The position numbers and the translations under genes were made by a program. The notes beneath the pieces are model-generated. The model had not been told where the DNA came from. It worked only from the letters and a program-made list of their open reading frames with translations, and made no database searches. Positions 34,198 through 45,610 of a stretch of DNA of 64,000 nucleotides are shown one piece after another (the stretch's first letter is position 1; every line of letters begins with the position of its first letter). This DNA comes from Molossus alvarezi (Eukaryota > Chordata > Mammalia > Chiroptera > Molossidae). The DNA is taken from positions 27,574,488-27,638,487 of the forward strand of contig CM073898.1 of the NCBI GenBank assembly GCA_037176705.1, read 5' to 3'.

Positions 34198-34413
34198 CCA
34201 CTGAGGCCATGTTCCAAACATTCTCCAGCACACTGGCTCCGTACAGGATTTTCTGAGCAGGGTCCAGTAATGTCCATGCATCCTGGAAGAAGTCCATCCC
34301 CACTTCCTCAAAAGTCACTGAGTCCTCTGACCAGGTCATCAGCAACCGGAGAGCCATTGCTTCCTCCTCTATGTTCCCTTCCTGAAGACAGGTTGGTTCC
34401 TGAAAATGTCCCT
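34198..34413 (-). pseudogene. KRAB A-box exon of a zinc-finger gene relic
   Basis: On the minus strand an 84-codon frame starts at 34357 (MALRLLMTWSED) and continues into a KRAB A box at residues 13-54: SVTFEEVGMDFFQDAW, then LLDPAQKILYGASVLENVW. KRAB boxes recruit TRIM28 (KAP1) to silence chromatin. Upstream, a pyrimidine tract ending tttctttcag at 34414 is a fair splice acceptor. The box ends TCAGTGG followed by gtgcag, the usual KRAB A donor position but a weak donor. The DV, EEW and MLE positions that contact TRIM28 read EV, DAW and VLE, so binding is probably weakened. No KRAB B box follows, and the zinc fingers (27560-27786) are broken. The frame of the A box itself is intact. Confidence 0.78.
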
Positions 34414-34430
34414 CTGAAAGAAACAGGAAA

Positions 34431-34985
34431 TTTATGTGGTGATGTACTGGAGATCCTGGTCAGAGGGGCGGGGACGGGGGCTGGGGCTGCTCTTAGGTGC
34501 CAGATAACCAGGAAAACAACAGCACTCTGGAATGCACTCCCACTTCGGGGGGAGGTTTGGAAGGGGTGGAAGGCACTGGGGCACCAAGGAGCACCTGAAG
34601 CTGTGGCTGCCCTCCAGGCTACGAAGTCCTATTATTCTCCCCCATGGAGGAGAGCATGCCACTGCCTGCATGATACACTTTCAGTCCCTTACCTTACTTT
34701 AAACTCTGTTTGTCTAACCACTGCCTTTCCAGCCTGCCTGTTCTCATAACTCAGCCACCTTCACCCTTCACTCCATTCAGCACCTGCCAGCCTCACCTGA
34801 CCCCACGGAGCCTGTCAGTTTCCACGAATGTGCAATACTAACCCTCTCACATACAGCCAACCTGACGAGTTTCCTCTGCTTGCAATAACCTGCATCCATT
34901 CTTGAACACCTGGAGAATTTTCACTCAAATGTCCCTCCGTCTGTGAAAACTTCTGGGAGCCATCCCACTGGTACACCAAGACTAG
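34431..34985. other. No gene recognised
   Basis: GC-richer than most of the window; it includes a 159-codon plus-strand open frame (34270-34749) that overlaps the KRAB exon in antisense and has no recognisable domain. It may be intron of the KRAB relic. Confidence 0.4.
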
Positions 34986-34989
34986 CCTG

Positions 34990-35165
34990 TCCTATTCTAC
35001 CACTGAATCTTGTTCATAACCCTCATGGGAGGTCTTCTACAACATTCGTTCCTGTCTTCCCTGCTAGACTGAGACTTCTTGAGGACAAGAACTGTGCTTC
35101 ATTAATCTTGAAATATTATTATCTAATTCAATGTCAGGCACATCGGTACCCCCTAAACAGGAGAA
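34990..35165 (+). repeat. L2 fragment
   Basis: Pattern ctagactgagacttcttgag, gacaagaactgtgcttc, then atgtcaggcacatcgg, as in L2 3' ends. Confidence 0.55.
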
Positions 35166-35404
35166 AAGGAACCAGAGAATTCCTGGTGATTTCAAATGAG
35201 ATAATATCTGGCTGACTTATGCCATTCTGGCTGAAAGCAGGAGACAAAGTCAGAGTCAACCAATCATGGTATAGAGTAGATCCGAAGTGTGACAAGCTAT
35301 CTCCACAGGCCCAGGTGGAAATTGAACCATTATTCTGTCCTGTACTAGAACTAGAACTATGAGACCTGGAAGGAACCTCTATGAGCTTTAAAGAGGTAAC
35401 ATCT

Positions 35405-35585
35405 CATCAGAGTTGAAAACATAGACTCTGCAGCCAGTTCAAGTGCAAACCCTAGCTCTCCCGTGGAATAGTGCCATAACCTTGGGTGAGTTACGTGACT
35501 TATCCATGCCTCAGTTCCCTCACCTATAAAATGGGAGTAATATTGGTATCTAATGGGTGCCCTTGCAAGTACTTAGAAAAACATT
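35405..35585 (+). repeat. MIR SINE
   Basis: Well-preserved MIR core: aacatagactctgcagcc, ataaccttgggtgagttac, tgcctcagttccctcacc, tataaaatgggagtaat. Confidence 0.8.
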
Positions 35586-36952
35586 ACTTTTCTTCTATGT
35601 ATAAGTAGGGGATTATTATTAAAGAGCTGTATAATACATATGCCTACCCCATAAAGTATCAGGTAACATGCAGAAGGAATATAACCCTATTGCATTTATA
35701 TAACTCCATATTTATTGTCTTTTAAAATTGTAACTTACCCATAATCTACTTCACTATCTAATTAAACTAAATGATCACTCACTCCTGAGTCTTGGATAAA
35801 CTGCATTCGTGTATTTCACTGTTACACAGCATTTCTGATTGTGGTGCCCTGATTTGCCTTGTGGTTGTCTGCTTGTTTTCTTAAATTGGGCTTCATTAAG
35901 GAAAAGGTGTATATGAAATAATTTGTAAAGTTTTCCAGAGGTTAAACTTAATCATAATCGATGTTTACACCTCTCGCAATCTAACCAAGACTTTATGAAC
36001 TCTTCAAATGGGAGCTGACTTCGGATTTTGACAAATATGCAAACCACCAAGAAGATGAGGATCTAATGACAGGCATTTTTCCATTGTAAGACAACACTTT
36101 CCTCTATTTAAAATAAAAATAGTGCTAAATGTCTCCTAATGTAAAATCAGGGGAAGGAGAAGAGTTAGAAAGTTTAAAAGGCAGTAGATTCTGGTCCACA
36201 GCCTCTTTAGAGGACAGCAATTCATTCCTTCACAGTTCTCATCCCACATTCTGATTCAGTCAGAATAATATTACTATTAGACTTGTATTCTAACAGGCAT
36301 TCTCAACTATGGAATGAAGAAAGCAGATGTAACTTATTTTTCTGTTAACCTAAATCATACTTAGCATTGTTTGAATGAGATACTTATTTTCAAGAGTCCT
36401 TAAATTCTGTGATTTAATCATTTGACCAAAAATTCTTAAAAACTAGAAAGTAATCTGTTTTTTGATTTGTTTGTTTGTTTGTTTGTTTGGCAGGAAAAGA
36501 AATGTAGCCAAAGTAGTTATCCAAATCTCTCTGTTGAGCAAGTATGCATACTCTATTTTATCTATTCATTTTTAAAGGTGACATGCTTTAATACCTTTCC
36601 TTGGCTTGAGAGTTAGGAATCAATAAGCATGTGATTAGAAAACATTAGAGATGTAGGGACTAGAACTGAAATGATTGCTATCAGGCAACCCCAAAACAAA
36701 CTAATGTCTTGGTTCTTTAATTTAAATGCAAACTTCACTCTGCTTTATGATTGAAATGTTCCTTTGAAGCTAAATTTATTTTTCTCCTCATTTCAAGATG
36801 ATTGATTATTAGAATTTTATTTTGCAGTCTGCCAAAATTTATTCATTAACATACCACTGACCACTCTGTACAAAAGTGACACTTTAATTGATGAAGATCA
36901 GTTTTCTATTAAGAACTAAGATGAAATATTGTGTATATAAGTTGGTAAATAT
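35586..36952. other. No gene recognised; (TTTG)n at 36466-36490
   Basis: AT-rich unique sequence with one tttg microsatellite. No coding or RNA signal seen. Confidence 0.5.
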
Positions 36953-37122
36953 GCTTTGGCCGGTTTGGCTCAGCAGTTAGAGCGTTGGTCCATGGACTAA
37001 AGAGTCTCAGGTTTGATTCTCGGTCAAGAGCACATACCTCGGTTTCGGGTTTGATCCCCAGCCCAGGTGGGGTGGTGCAGGAGGCAACCCATGGATGTGT
37101 CTTTTTCACATCGATGTGTCTC

Positions 37123-37170
<48 letters not shown>

Positions 37171-37237
37171 CCTCCCTCTCACTCTATCTGAAAAAATCAG
37201 TGGAAAAATGTCCTCAGGTGAGGATTTAAAAAAAGAA
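36953..37237 (+). mobile_element. Ves SINE with (CT)n body
   Basis: Head ggccggtttggctcagcag, then caggtttgattctcgg, caggaggcaaccc, a (CT)n run at 37125-37167, and tcctcaggtgaggatttaaa. Overlapping SLSLSL-type open frames are products of the CT repeat. Confidence 0.88.
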
Positions 37238-38010
37238 AGACACAAGAGACTTTAATGGAATAATCTAAAACTAAAAAAATTTAAAGAGATGAAGCAAGAA
37301 GATAGAGGGTCCCTTCCTGACTCCAGTATAATGAAGCCAACTCATACCCAACAAACAATACAGGGAGTTCATAAAAATTTATCACATGTGCCTCTTGTTC
37401 CCCAAATTTGTCCAAGTTAGTTCCCACTTTCCTCTTTTACTACTGCTTACTCTGAGCTTTCCTAGCACCTCAGTCCCCCATGATCCCCAACCCCCACCTG
37501 CTTACATATCACCCCCTTTTTTGACTTCATACATCAGGCCTCGTTTTCCACTCAACCTTTCATCAGCTATCCAGTGGGGACTCATTGACTGGACTGTTAC
37601 AGGATACAACTTTCATGTGTTCTGTGGCTCTGAGTGTAACAACAAACAAAAGAGTGTTTCCCCAGCCCCAGGAGATACCAGGTTGAATCATCCCACCTCA
37701 GTCACTCAAGGTAGGGGGAGTTGGAGGCTGATTATCTAAATTTGTAAGGAGCCATAATTGCAAAGATCCTCATTGCAAAGAATTGAAACATGAGCTTAGG
37801 ATAGAAAAAAAATTAATTATCAACACATACTATTTACTACTGATAAACTCATAATGGCATGTCTAATTTTTACTGTAAATAAAAAGGACATAAAGAATTT
37901 AGAGATGATACAGAGGCCCACAGATATTTTAATGTCTTTTGACATTTTCTGAATCTATATTACATCTGGGATAAGAGACTATCTTACTAATATATCTGAT
38001 ATTTTGTACT
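37238..38010. other. No gene recognised
   Basis: Unique sequence; a 117-codon open frame at 37386-37739 has no recognisable domain. Confidence 0.45.
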
Positions 38011-38159
38011 TTAGAACTTCCCAGATGCTCCCCAAGCAAAATCACCTAAGAATTTTAAAAGTCCTACTCCTCTTTGCTCAATCTTATATATATTATTTTA
38101 TATCATATGATATTATGTATCCTGATTATTGAATAAATGCAAAAGAATACTTATAATAT

Positions 38160-38750
38160 ATGCAGAACACACAATGAATACTCATGCTGCCACCTGCCCC
38201 TAGCTTAAAAAGCAAAACACAGCCAGTCATTGTGATGCTCCTGTGCACCCCCATGTGATCCCCTCTTCACTGTGTGTGCCTCACTACCTTGCTCCCAAGA
38301 AGTTTAAGTTTATTAATTCCGTACTGCTCTTTGTGGTTTTATCACATATGGTTGCATCACAATGTAGTAATTGGCTTTGCATTATTCAAACTTTACACAA
38401 ATGTCATAATTCTTCTAAAAAGTGTTTATTTACTTCAAAATGATGACTGAATCAGGTTGACTCAGGTAGCTGAAATTAATTAACTTTCAGTCCTGCGTTT
38501 TGGTCTACTGTATGAATACACTAGCTGTCAGTGCAGCAGGACATTTATTTGGGTTGCTTAAAATTTTTGTAATTACAAACATTGCTGATACAAACATTCT
38601 TGGTTTTTCATATGCAAAAGTTTCTCTCAGACATGTGCCTAGGAGTGGCACAAGTCTTTAAATATACAACATAATATCATCTCATTGTTCAAAGGGGTTT
38701 TATCAACATATTCTGTCAATCATTGAGAGATATGTGTTAATATAATCTAC
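38160..38750 (-). mobile_element. Ancient L1M-type 3' region, minus strand
   Basis: Decayed reverse-strand L1 text: gtggttttatcacatatgg, caaactttacacaaatgtca, attacaaacattgctgat, cctaggagtggcac. Diverged so much that only the order of short matches supports it. Confidence 0.5.
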
Positions 38751-38854
38751 TATAATAGTGGATTTGACAAATTCTACTTGTAATTTTGTGTGTAGGTGGA
38801 TGAGTGGGTATGTGTGTCTGTATATGTGTGTGTGTGACTTTAAGTTCACAGATT

Positions 38855-38911
38855 ATTTTAATTGAATTTATTGGGGTAACATTGGTTAATAAAATTATAT
38901 AGGTTTCAGAT
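38855..38911 (-). mobile_element. L1 3' terminus, minus strand, split by HAL1
   Basis: Reverse of the L1 tail: gaatttattggggtaacatt, then ggttaataaaattatatagg. The same L1 resumes at 39898 after a nested insertion. Confidence 0.75.
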
Positions 38912-39528
38912 TTGGAATATAAAGAAGCAAAAAACTCCCAATCAGAACAGCAAAAAGAAAAAAGAATCGAAAAAAATGAGGATAGTGCAAGGAGCCTCTG
39001 GGACAACTTCAAGCGTACCAACATTCCCATCATGGGGGTGCCAGAAAGGACAAAGCAAGAAATTGAAAACCTGTTTGAAAAAACAATGACAGAAAACTTC
39101 CCTAACTTGGTGAAGAAAACAGACATACAAGTCCAGGAAGCACAGAGAGTCCCAAACAAGATGAACCCAAAGAGGTCCACACCAAGACACATCATCATCA
39201 AATGCAAAAGGTTAAAGACAAAGAGAATTTTAAAAGCAGCAAGAGAAAAGCAGTTCATTACCTGCAAAGGAGCTCCCATAAGACTGGCAGCTGATTTCTC
39301 AAAATAAACTTTGCAGGAGGAGTGGCAAGAGATATTCAAGGTGATGAAAAGCAACGACCTAACACCAAGATTACACAGTCCTGCAAAGCTGTCATTTACA
39401 ATCGATGGACATTTAAGAGTTTCCCAAACAAGAAAAAGCTAAAGGAGTTCATCACCACCAAACCAGTATTATATGAAATGTTAAAGGGTCTTCTTGAAGG
39501 AGAAGAAGAACAAAAAAATGGCAATTAA
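38912..39528 (+). pseudogene. HAL1 ORF1, N-terminally truncated with stop
   Basis: Reads in one frame from about 38912 to a stop at 39305 (EYKEAKNSQSEQQKEKRIEK, then FKRTNIPIMGVPE, TPRHIIIK, KAAREKQFITCKG). It resumes in another frame for the C-terminal part (KSFPNKKKLKEFITTKP to 39528). It equals residues ~95-297 of the intact L1 ORF1 at 24212-25105, so the coiled-coil start is missing. Divergence is greater than between the two full-length L1s. Confidence 0.8.
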
Positions 39529-39897
39529 TACATGTCTATCAACAATTGAATCTACAAAACAAAATGAGCAAGCAGGAACAGAAATAGACATAGATACAGA
39601 GAACTTTTTGTTGCTTGCCAGATGGGTGGAGGTTGGGGGGCTGGGTGAAAAAGATGAAGAAATTAAGAAGTACAAATTGATTGTTAGACTGATGAACCTC
39701 AAAGGAAAGGGTAGAAGGAGGGCAGGATGAGATAAACCAAAGAACTTCTATACATAAATGCACAACCAATGGACAGAGACAATAGTGTGGGGAAGGCAGG
39801 AAGAGGGCAGAATTGGGGAGGAGGGGGGCAATGGGAATAAAAGGGGGGGGCATCTGTAATACATTCAACAATAAAGATAAGTTTAAAAATGAAATAA
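38912..39897 (+). mobile_element. HAL1-type element (ORF1 plus 3' UTR, no ORF2)
   Basis: About 986 bp holding an L1 ORF1 remnant that passes directly into a 3' UTR (acagagaactttttgttgc, gaagtacaaattg, then catctgtaatacattcaaca and an A-rich tail), with no ORF2 in between. That is the layout of HAL1, an L1 derivative that depends on L1 for movement. It is nested in a minus-strand L1: flanks tataggtttcagat (38898-38911) and tgtaagtttcagat (39898-39911) look like a 14-bp target copy with two differences. Confidence 0.75.
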
Positions 39898-40320
39898 TGT
39901 AAGTTTCAGATGTTCAGGTCTATAATACATCATCTATATATTGTTTGTTCACCACTCCAAGTCAAATCTTCTGTCACCATTTATTCCATCTTTCCCCTCT
40001 CCTAACTCCCCCACCCCCTTTCCCTCTGGTAATCACCATACTATTGTCTGTGTCTATGAGTTGTTGGGGTTTGTTTGTTTGTTTGTTTGCGTTATCCCTT
40101 CACCTTTTCATCCAGCCCCAGAACCCCACTCCCCTCTGACAGCTGTCAGTCTGTCCTCTATCTACAAGTTTGTTTCTATTTTGTTCGTTAGTTTATTTTG
40201 TTCATTAGATTCCACATATTAGCGAAATCATATGGCATTTGTTTGACTGGCTTATTTCCTTTAGCATAATGTTCTCCTGGTCCTTCAGTGCTGCCCCAAA
40301 GGATAAGATTTCCTTCTTTT
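39898..40320 (-). mobile_element. L1 3' region, minus strand (continues 38855-38911)
   Basis: Reverse-strand L1 3' UTR and ORF2 end: ctgtgtctatgagttgttgg, gttcattagattccacatat, gcgaaatcatatggcattt. Includes a (TTTG)n run near 40072-40089. Confidence 0.7.
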
Positions 40321-40562
40321 TTTAGAACTATTACGACCTTGCTATTGACTTAAAATTTTATTGTTAAGCAGTGATTTTTTTTAATGTTTATAGTAGTGCA
40401 TTATTTGAACTTTGGATCTAAAGTGTATTTGGTGTGATAATATAGTTTATTAATCATTCTTTTGTTAGTGTTAGCCTCCAATATCATTTTTTAAACCTTT
40501 TACTTTCAATGGGTCATGCCCTTATGTTTCAGGTGTCTTGTTTGTTGTTATTTTTAGATATG
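40321..40562 (-). mobile_element. Ancient L1 ORF2 fragment, minus strand (left of SINE)
   Basis: Heavily diverged text similar to the reverse of the ORF2 5' region (ttttactttcaatgggtcat). Interrupted by the SINE at 40563. Confidence 0.4.
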
Positions 40563-40784
40563 ATTTTTTTTTTTATTAACTGATTTCAGAGAGAGGAAGG
40601 GAGAGAGAGGAATAGAAACATCAATGAGAGAGAAACTCATTGACTACTCATCAGTTGACTACCTCCTGCACACCTCCTATTGGGGATTGAGCCCGCAACC
40701 TGAAACACGTGACCTGACCAGGAATCAAACCAGTGACTTAGTATAAGGGACTACACTCGATCCACTGAGCACACTGCCTGAACC
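40563..40784 (-). mobile_element. Ves SINE (short-body type), minus strand
   Basis: Poly-T, taactgatttcagagagagg, acatcaatgagagagaaact, reverse tRNA head (ccactgagcacactgcctg). Flanked by agatatg (40556-40562 and 40785-40791). Older than the 55061 copy judging by changes in the head. Confidence 0.8.
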
Positions 40785-42130
40785 AGATATGTATGTTATA
40801 AACACACTTTTAGCATTTGAATGCTTTTATATAATCTATTTACTTTAACTGAAGATTTTAATCAATGTGCAATTGCTTTTATTTCCCTCTTTCCAATAAT
40901 ATTCCTTTCATTTAATTTTAAATATTTAAATATGTTTATTTTTGTCTTTCCTTCTTCCCCCACTTTTTTACTTGTTTTTATATTCTTCATTGATTATCTC
41001 TATTATGTCTTTGTTTCTATTTCACTGATTTTCTCTACTCTTACATCTGTTATTTTCTTCCTCCTACTTTTCTTAGATTAATATTTTATTTTGTTAATAT
41101 CTTAAATTGTTTACTTAGCTCATTAATTTTCAACTTTCATTTTCCTCCAATAAAAACATTAAGACTAAAATTATTTTCTCAGAAAACTACTTTTATTGCT
41201 TCTCTCAAGTTTAATATAAATTTTTTTCTTCCAGTTAGGGTTCATATCCATTATAATTTTCCTTAATTTATGAGTAACTTAGAAACTTATTTTAATTTCT
41301 AAATGTTAAGAAGTGTTTTATTTATCCTTCCGTTTTTAAGCTCTGACATAATCATATTTTGTGGTTAGAAGTTTTGGCCAGAACAATAACTTTTCGGTTT
41401 GATAAAACTTGCTTTATTGCCCAGTACATAATCAATTTTTATAAATGCCACATTTATAACAACCTGAGAAAAATTTATGTTCTTTAATGTTGAATACAGA
41501 ATTTTGTATAGTCAAGTCACATCTGCACCTATCTGGTCTAACCTTGTATAGCATTCACTTTTCTCATGTCTGTCTTTCCTATCAGTAATGGTGACAGGTG
41601 TGTAATCTCTCGCTATGATGGTGGTGCGTTTGTCAGTGCAACTATATTCTGAGGCTATTTTATGAGTTGCACACATATTTTATCATTGTTATATGTTTCT
41701 AATAAAACCAAACTTTTTTATTGTGTTGTGATGTGACATTCTATGTTAGGCTTTTTGCCTTAGAATTCTTTTTTTTTTTTTTTTTTTTTTTCTGAGATTA
41801 ATATAGCCACACCAGGTTGCTTGCATTAATAACTGCCTAATAAACCTTTCTCCACTCTCACTTTCAACCTCATGTCTCCTTAAGCTTCAGATGTATCTTT
41901 TGCAAAGAACATTTATCTGAATGATTTATCAATTTGCAATATCTGTCTTTCAACTGGTGAATTAAGTCCATTACATGTATTATAATTAGTAACATACTTG
42001 AACTTCTTTCTACCATATTTTTATTATTTTTGTCTTGCTTGTTTCTTTGCGTTTTTTTTCTGTTTTCCTGATTTTAAATGAATTTTTGGTTTTATTCTTT
42101 TTCTTTAATGTGCTTTTTTAATAAATTTAT
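40785..42130 (-). mobile_element. Ancient L1 ORF2 remnants, minus strand
   Basis: Runs in reverse L1 order from the reverse-transcriptase part (near 41010-41240, ttgcttctctcaag) through the endonuclease part (41380-41640, ctatgatggtggtgcgtttg) to the ORF2 start (41860-41990, ctcatgtctccttaagc, gaattaagtccattacatg). A 26-T run lies at 41768-41793. No reading frame survives. Confidence 0.5.
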
Positions 42131-43445
42131 TTGGAATTTATACACTCTCTGTTCTTTCCATGACTATCTTACTATTTCACCATGCTTCTTAACTCAACAA
42201 AATCCAACATTAAACTACCTCTGAACAAAAAAAAGACTTTACAACAGATCAGTACTGACCATTTCCTTTCCCAACTTATATACGCTTTGACGATGTTGTC
42301 ATTTCATTCGGACGATGTTTGTTTGCATTAAGTTTTATTTCTTTTATTTCTGTGATAGTGTTGGCTTTTTCTTGACAATAATCATTAGATTTGGAGGTTT
42401 TACAAGAACAGATTTCTTGGTAGTAGGCTCTTTCTACATGTTTTATTCTTGAAATGTCTCTATTAGAATGTACTTTATATCATTTACATCACTTTTAATT
42501 GTAAAAATATTTATGTTGCTTTCATTGTTTTAAGCAGAGGTATTATTTAGGGTAGCTGGTCCTTAATCCCTGCCAGAAATAGAAAAGCAAGTCACAAAAA
42601 TCTTTAAATATTTATAAAATGTGACCTAAAAATTTAAATTGGAAAAAATTAACTTTGTATACTAATAATTGTCATCTTTCATTTAAGAAGATGATCTACC
42701 TTACTAGGGTTGTATTTTGAATTAGAATGATTTGAATAACTCTAGCCCCATTACATGCCCTGTTTTCCAGGTGGCTACTGGCAACACACTCCTGAACTGG
42801 CTGAGGAAAAATATACCCATGGCCTTGAAATGGAGCCTAGGTAATTGGCTCCATATGAACACTGAAGCCATGTCCTTGGCTTCCTCAGCAGCATGTGCTA
42901 ATCAACTCACCCAACCTACTAAGTTGACCATCTTGATGGGCTATTTCCACGGAAGGGAAAGGCTGACTTTTATCCTTAACTTTAACTATAATAATGATTC
43001 ATACACAAAAATATAGCTGATAAATTCAGTAGGACTAAATCAGAAAAACACCATTGACCCAGCCAGATAAGGTCATCGTTAGATACCAAAATTATTGGGT
43101 GAAAGGCTTAAGGTAACAAGACAGTCACATAGTTTCTCGTAGCATCCAAATTAAATGCGAAGAGAAGATAAAATTTTACAATGTAGAGATTTCATATTCA
43201 AAACCTTAATCAAGTAAGCATGCCCCGTTGTAGGACAACCGGATGTCAGTTGCCTCAGTGTGATGCAATAATAAATACCATCATCATCCATGTGGTATCT
43301 TGCCATAAACATTCAGCCTGATTCTAATCTTGAGAAAAAAACTTCAAATTTCTGAAGGTCATTAAAAATAAACAAGAAAAACGCAGGCAGAGTGTTCTGG
43401 ATTGAAAGACCAAAGTGACATAATAACCAAATGGAATGTAAGTAC
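42131..43445. other. No gene recognised
   Basis: Unique sequence. A 94-codon open frame at 42732-43016 (includes GNTLLNWLRKNIPMALK) shows no known domain or splice context. Confidence 0.4.
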
Positions 43446-43835
43446 TTTGAGTGGATCTTGGATTTTAAAAAATACTGTATGATTTCACTTATATGTAGAA
43501 TCTTAAAAAAAAAAAAAAAAAATCAAACTAACAAAACCAAACAGGAACAGACTCATAGACACAGAGAACAAACAGATGGTTGAAGGATGGGTAAAAAAAG
43601 GTGATGGAAATTAAGAGGTACAAATTCCCAATGATAAAACACATAAGCCATGGGGACATAGTATACATCACAGGGAATATCGTCAATAACATAATAATAA
43701 ATTTGCATTGTGACATATGGTTATTAGACTCAGTGTAGTGATCACTTTGTAAGGTATATAAATGTCAAATCACTATGTTGTACACCTGAAACTAATATAA
43801 CATTGTATGCCAACTATAATTTGAAAAAAATTAAG
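43446..43835 (+). mobile_element. Old L1 3' end
   Basis: gatttcacttatatgtag, poly-A, agactcatagacacagag, tgatcactttgtaagg, ctatgttgtacacctgaaa: the same 3' UTR type as 2262-2665, 5' truncated. Confidence 0.78.
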
Positions 43836-43976
43836 TAGCTATATAAGACATTTCCCTATCATAGATATATTTTAGGTATGAGATTGGCATTGTAGTTATA
43901 TGGAAGAATGTCCTTATTCTTAGGATTTACAAGTTGACATAGTTAAGGGTGAAGTGTTGTGATAGTTTTGACTTAG

Positions 43977-43978
<2 letters not shown>

Positions 43979-44013
<35 letters not shown>
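43979..44013. repeat. (GA)n microsatellite
   Basis: About 16 perfect ga units. Confidence 0.95.
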
Positions 44014-44017
<4 letters not shown>

Positions 44018-44648
44018 ACAGGGGAAAGAGAAGGGATAAGATAGTAAATGTGGCAACATTTACAACTGAATGAAGGATATATGTGTCCATTTTCTTTAGT
44101 CTTACATTTTTTCAAAATAAAAATAATGTAAAAGATGATTCATCCATTCTCTTCCCCTCACTAAAAAAAAAAAAAAAAATCTAATCCTGAAATGTAGCCT
44201 AAAAGATTTAGTTGGAATACATTTCATAGTGAAGGGTAATAAACACTAAAACAAATGCCTAAACAAGTTGGGGCATCTCCTTTGGGGAGATCTTAAAAGT
44301 TAGACTGAGGGTGTGATTGTCTAGAAGACCTGATGTCACAATCATTCAGGCTAAATCTCTGACCGAAAGCTAATACCTCAATGCCCCCTCTTGCTTAGAA
44401 TTCTCTGATTATTAATTTATTTCAAGAACACTTATTAGCTCCTAATTAGTTGAAATTTCAATAGAATAATACAGCAAAATAATATATTATTGAGCGCCTT
44501 TGACACTATATTCAAGCTTCAAAAATGTGGATCAGAACACTGATGCAGACTTCCAGTAGTTAAATTGTGTTAATAGTCAGTATCTCTGAGAAGTTTAAAA
44601 TAGAAGCCAATGGTAGTCCCATTAGACCACACAGTTTAGTGGACTCTA
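44014..44648. other. No gene recognised
   Basis: AT-rich unique sequence with a poly-A tract at 44163-44179. Confidence 0.5.
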
Positions 44649-44831
44649 AATGGCAGTTATCCTGTTTGAAGTTGTGGAAGGGGTGGGGGACTGGATGAAA
44701 AGGACCCAAGCTGTCATTGTGGACATTTTCGTACTTTAGCGATTTTTGAACTTTGTGACTATATTATTTATTCAAAATTAATTAAAACAAACAAAATAAA
44801 AACAATAATTTTTTGTTTAAAAATAAATTAT
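44649..44831 (+). repeat. Inverted duplication, left arm
   Basis: Starts aatggcagttatcctg and ends aaataaattat. Its reverse complement is 45281-45455 with about five base changes (almost all transitions, including two CpG sites kept here and lost in the other arm) and one 8-bp length difference. Spacer between the arms is 449 bp. Confidence 0.92.
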
Positions 44832-45280
44832 ATTTAATATGGACTCTGCGATGTTTTTCTGATTTTTATCAGATACTTCTCTGTCTCCCAACCAGCAACC
44901 TAGAAAGCCGACATTTAGAGTAAAAACTTAAAGTATACATTTGAGGCTCAGGTACTTGGTTATTCCCTTTTATTTAGTTCTTAAACTTTCCAACATTTTT
45001 TTCTTTTCCTCTGTGGACCATTACTGTCAAAGTTACTGAAAAAGCCATTAAATTTATAGACAGTAAAATTGGACATATGGATATGCCCCCAAAACTTACA
45101 GTTTTCAAGTGAAGTGCTGACCAAAAAGTAATGACAGTAAATTTTAGTTGTAATTTATGAACCAGGTATTGCAATTTGGTTATTTAGAATGCCATGGGGG
45201 GGGGGGACAAGATTAAATTAAAAATATATCAACAAGAAGAAAATTATAGCTACATTGCTTATAAGAAATAGCTCAGAAAA
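44832..45280. other. Spacer of the inverted duplication
   Basis: AT-rich, no recognisable gene. A run of ten G lies near 45197-45206. The 66-codon open frame on the minus strand has no known domain. Confidence 0.5.
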
Positions 45281-45455
45281 ATAATTTATTTTTAAACAAA
45301 AAATTATTGTTTTTGTTTTCAATTAATTTTGAATAAATAATATAGTCACAAAGTTCAAAAATCACTAAAGTATGAAAATGTCCACAGTGACAGCCTGGGT
45401 CCTTTTCATCCAGTCCCCCACCCCTTCCACAACTTCAAACAGGATAACTGCCATT
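45281..45455 (-). repeat. Inverted duplication, right arm
   Basis: Reverse complement of 44649-44831. This arm passes without a break into old L1 3' sequence to its right, so it is probably the original and the left arm the copy. Confidence 0.92.
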
Positions 45456-45610
45456 ATTGTGTATTTATGTATTTCTTTAAAATTTTTATACATACAAAAA
45501 TCAAATACACACATGTATTTCTCCCCCTCCATTTTGCACAAATGTAAATATTCTATACATGCTGCTCAGAAACTTGGTTTGGGGGAGAGGCTTGCTTTAA
45601 ATACCTTGGA
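45300..45610 (-). mobile_element. Ancient L1M 3' region, minus strand
   Basis: Reverse L1M text: tagtcacaaagttcaaaaat, cccccaccccttccac, ttttgcacaaatgtaaatat, ctatacatgctgctcag. Overlaps the right arm of the inverted duplication. Confidence 0.5.

Noticed and set aside
34270..34749. 159-codon plus-strand open frame
   Set aside because: Overlaps the KRAB exon in antisense and has no recognisable domain.
38015..38110. MER5-like hAT fragment
   Set aside because: Only a few short matches (cccagatgctccccaagc); too weak to annotate.
38737..39354. 205-codon minus-strand open frame
   Set aside because: Antisense of the HAL1 ORF1 remnant.
45281..45455. Inverted repeat as terminal repeats of a DNA transposon
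   Set aside because: Outer ends do not look like transposon termini, no target duplication seen, and the right arm is part of an old L1.
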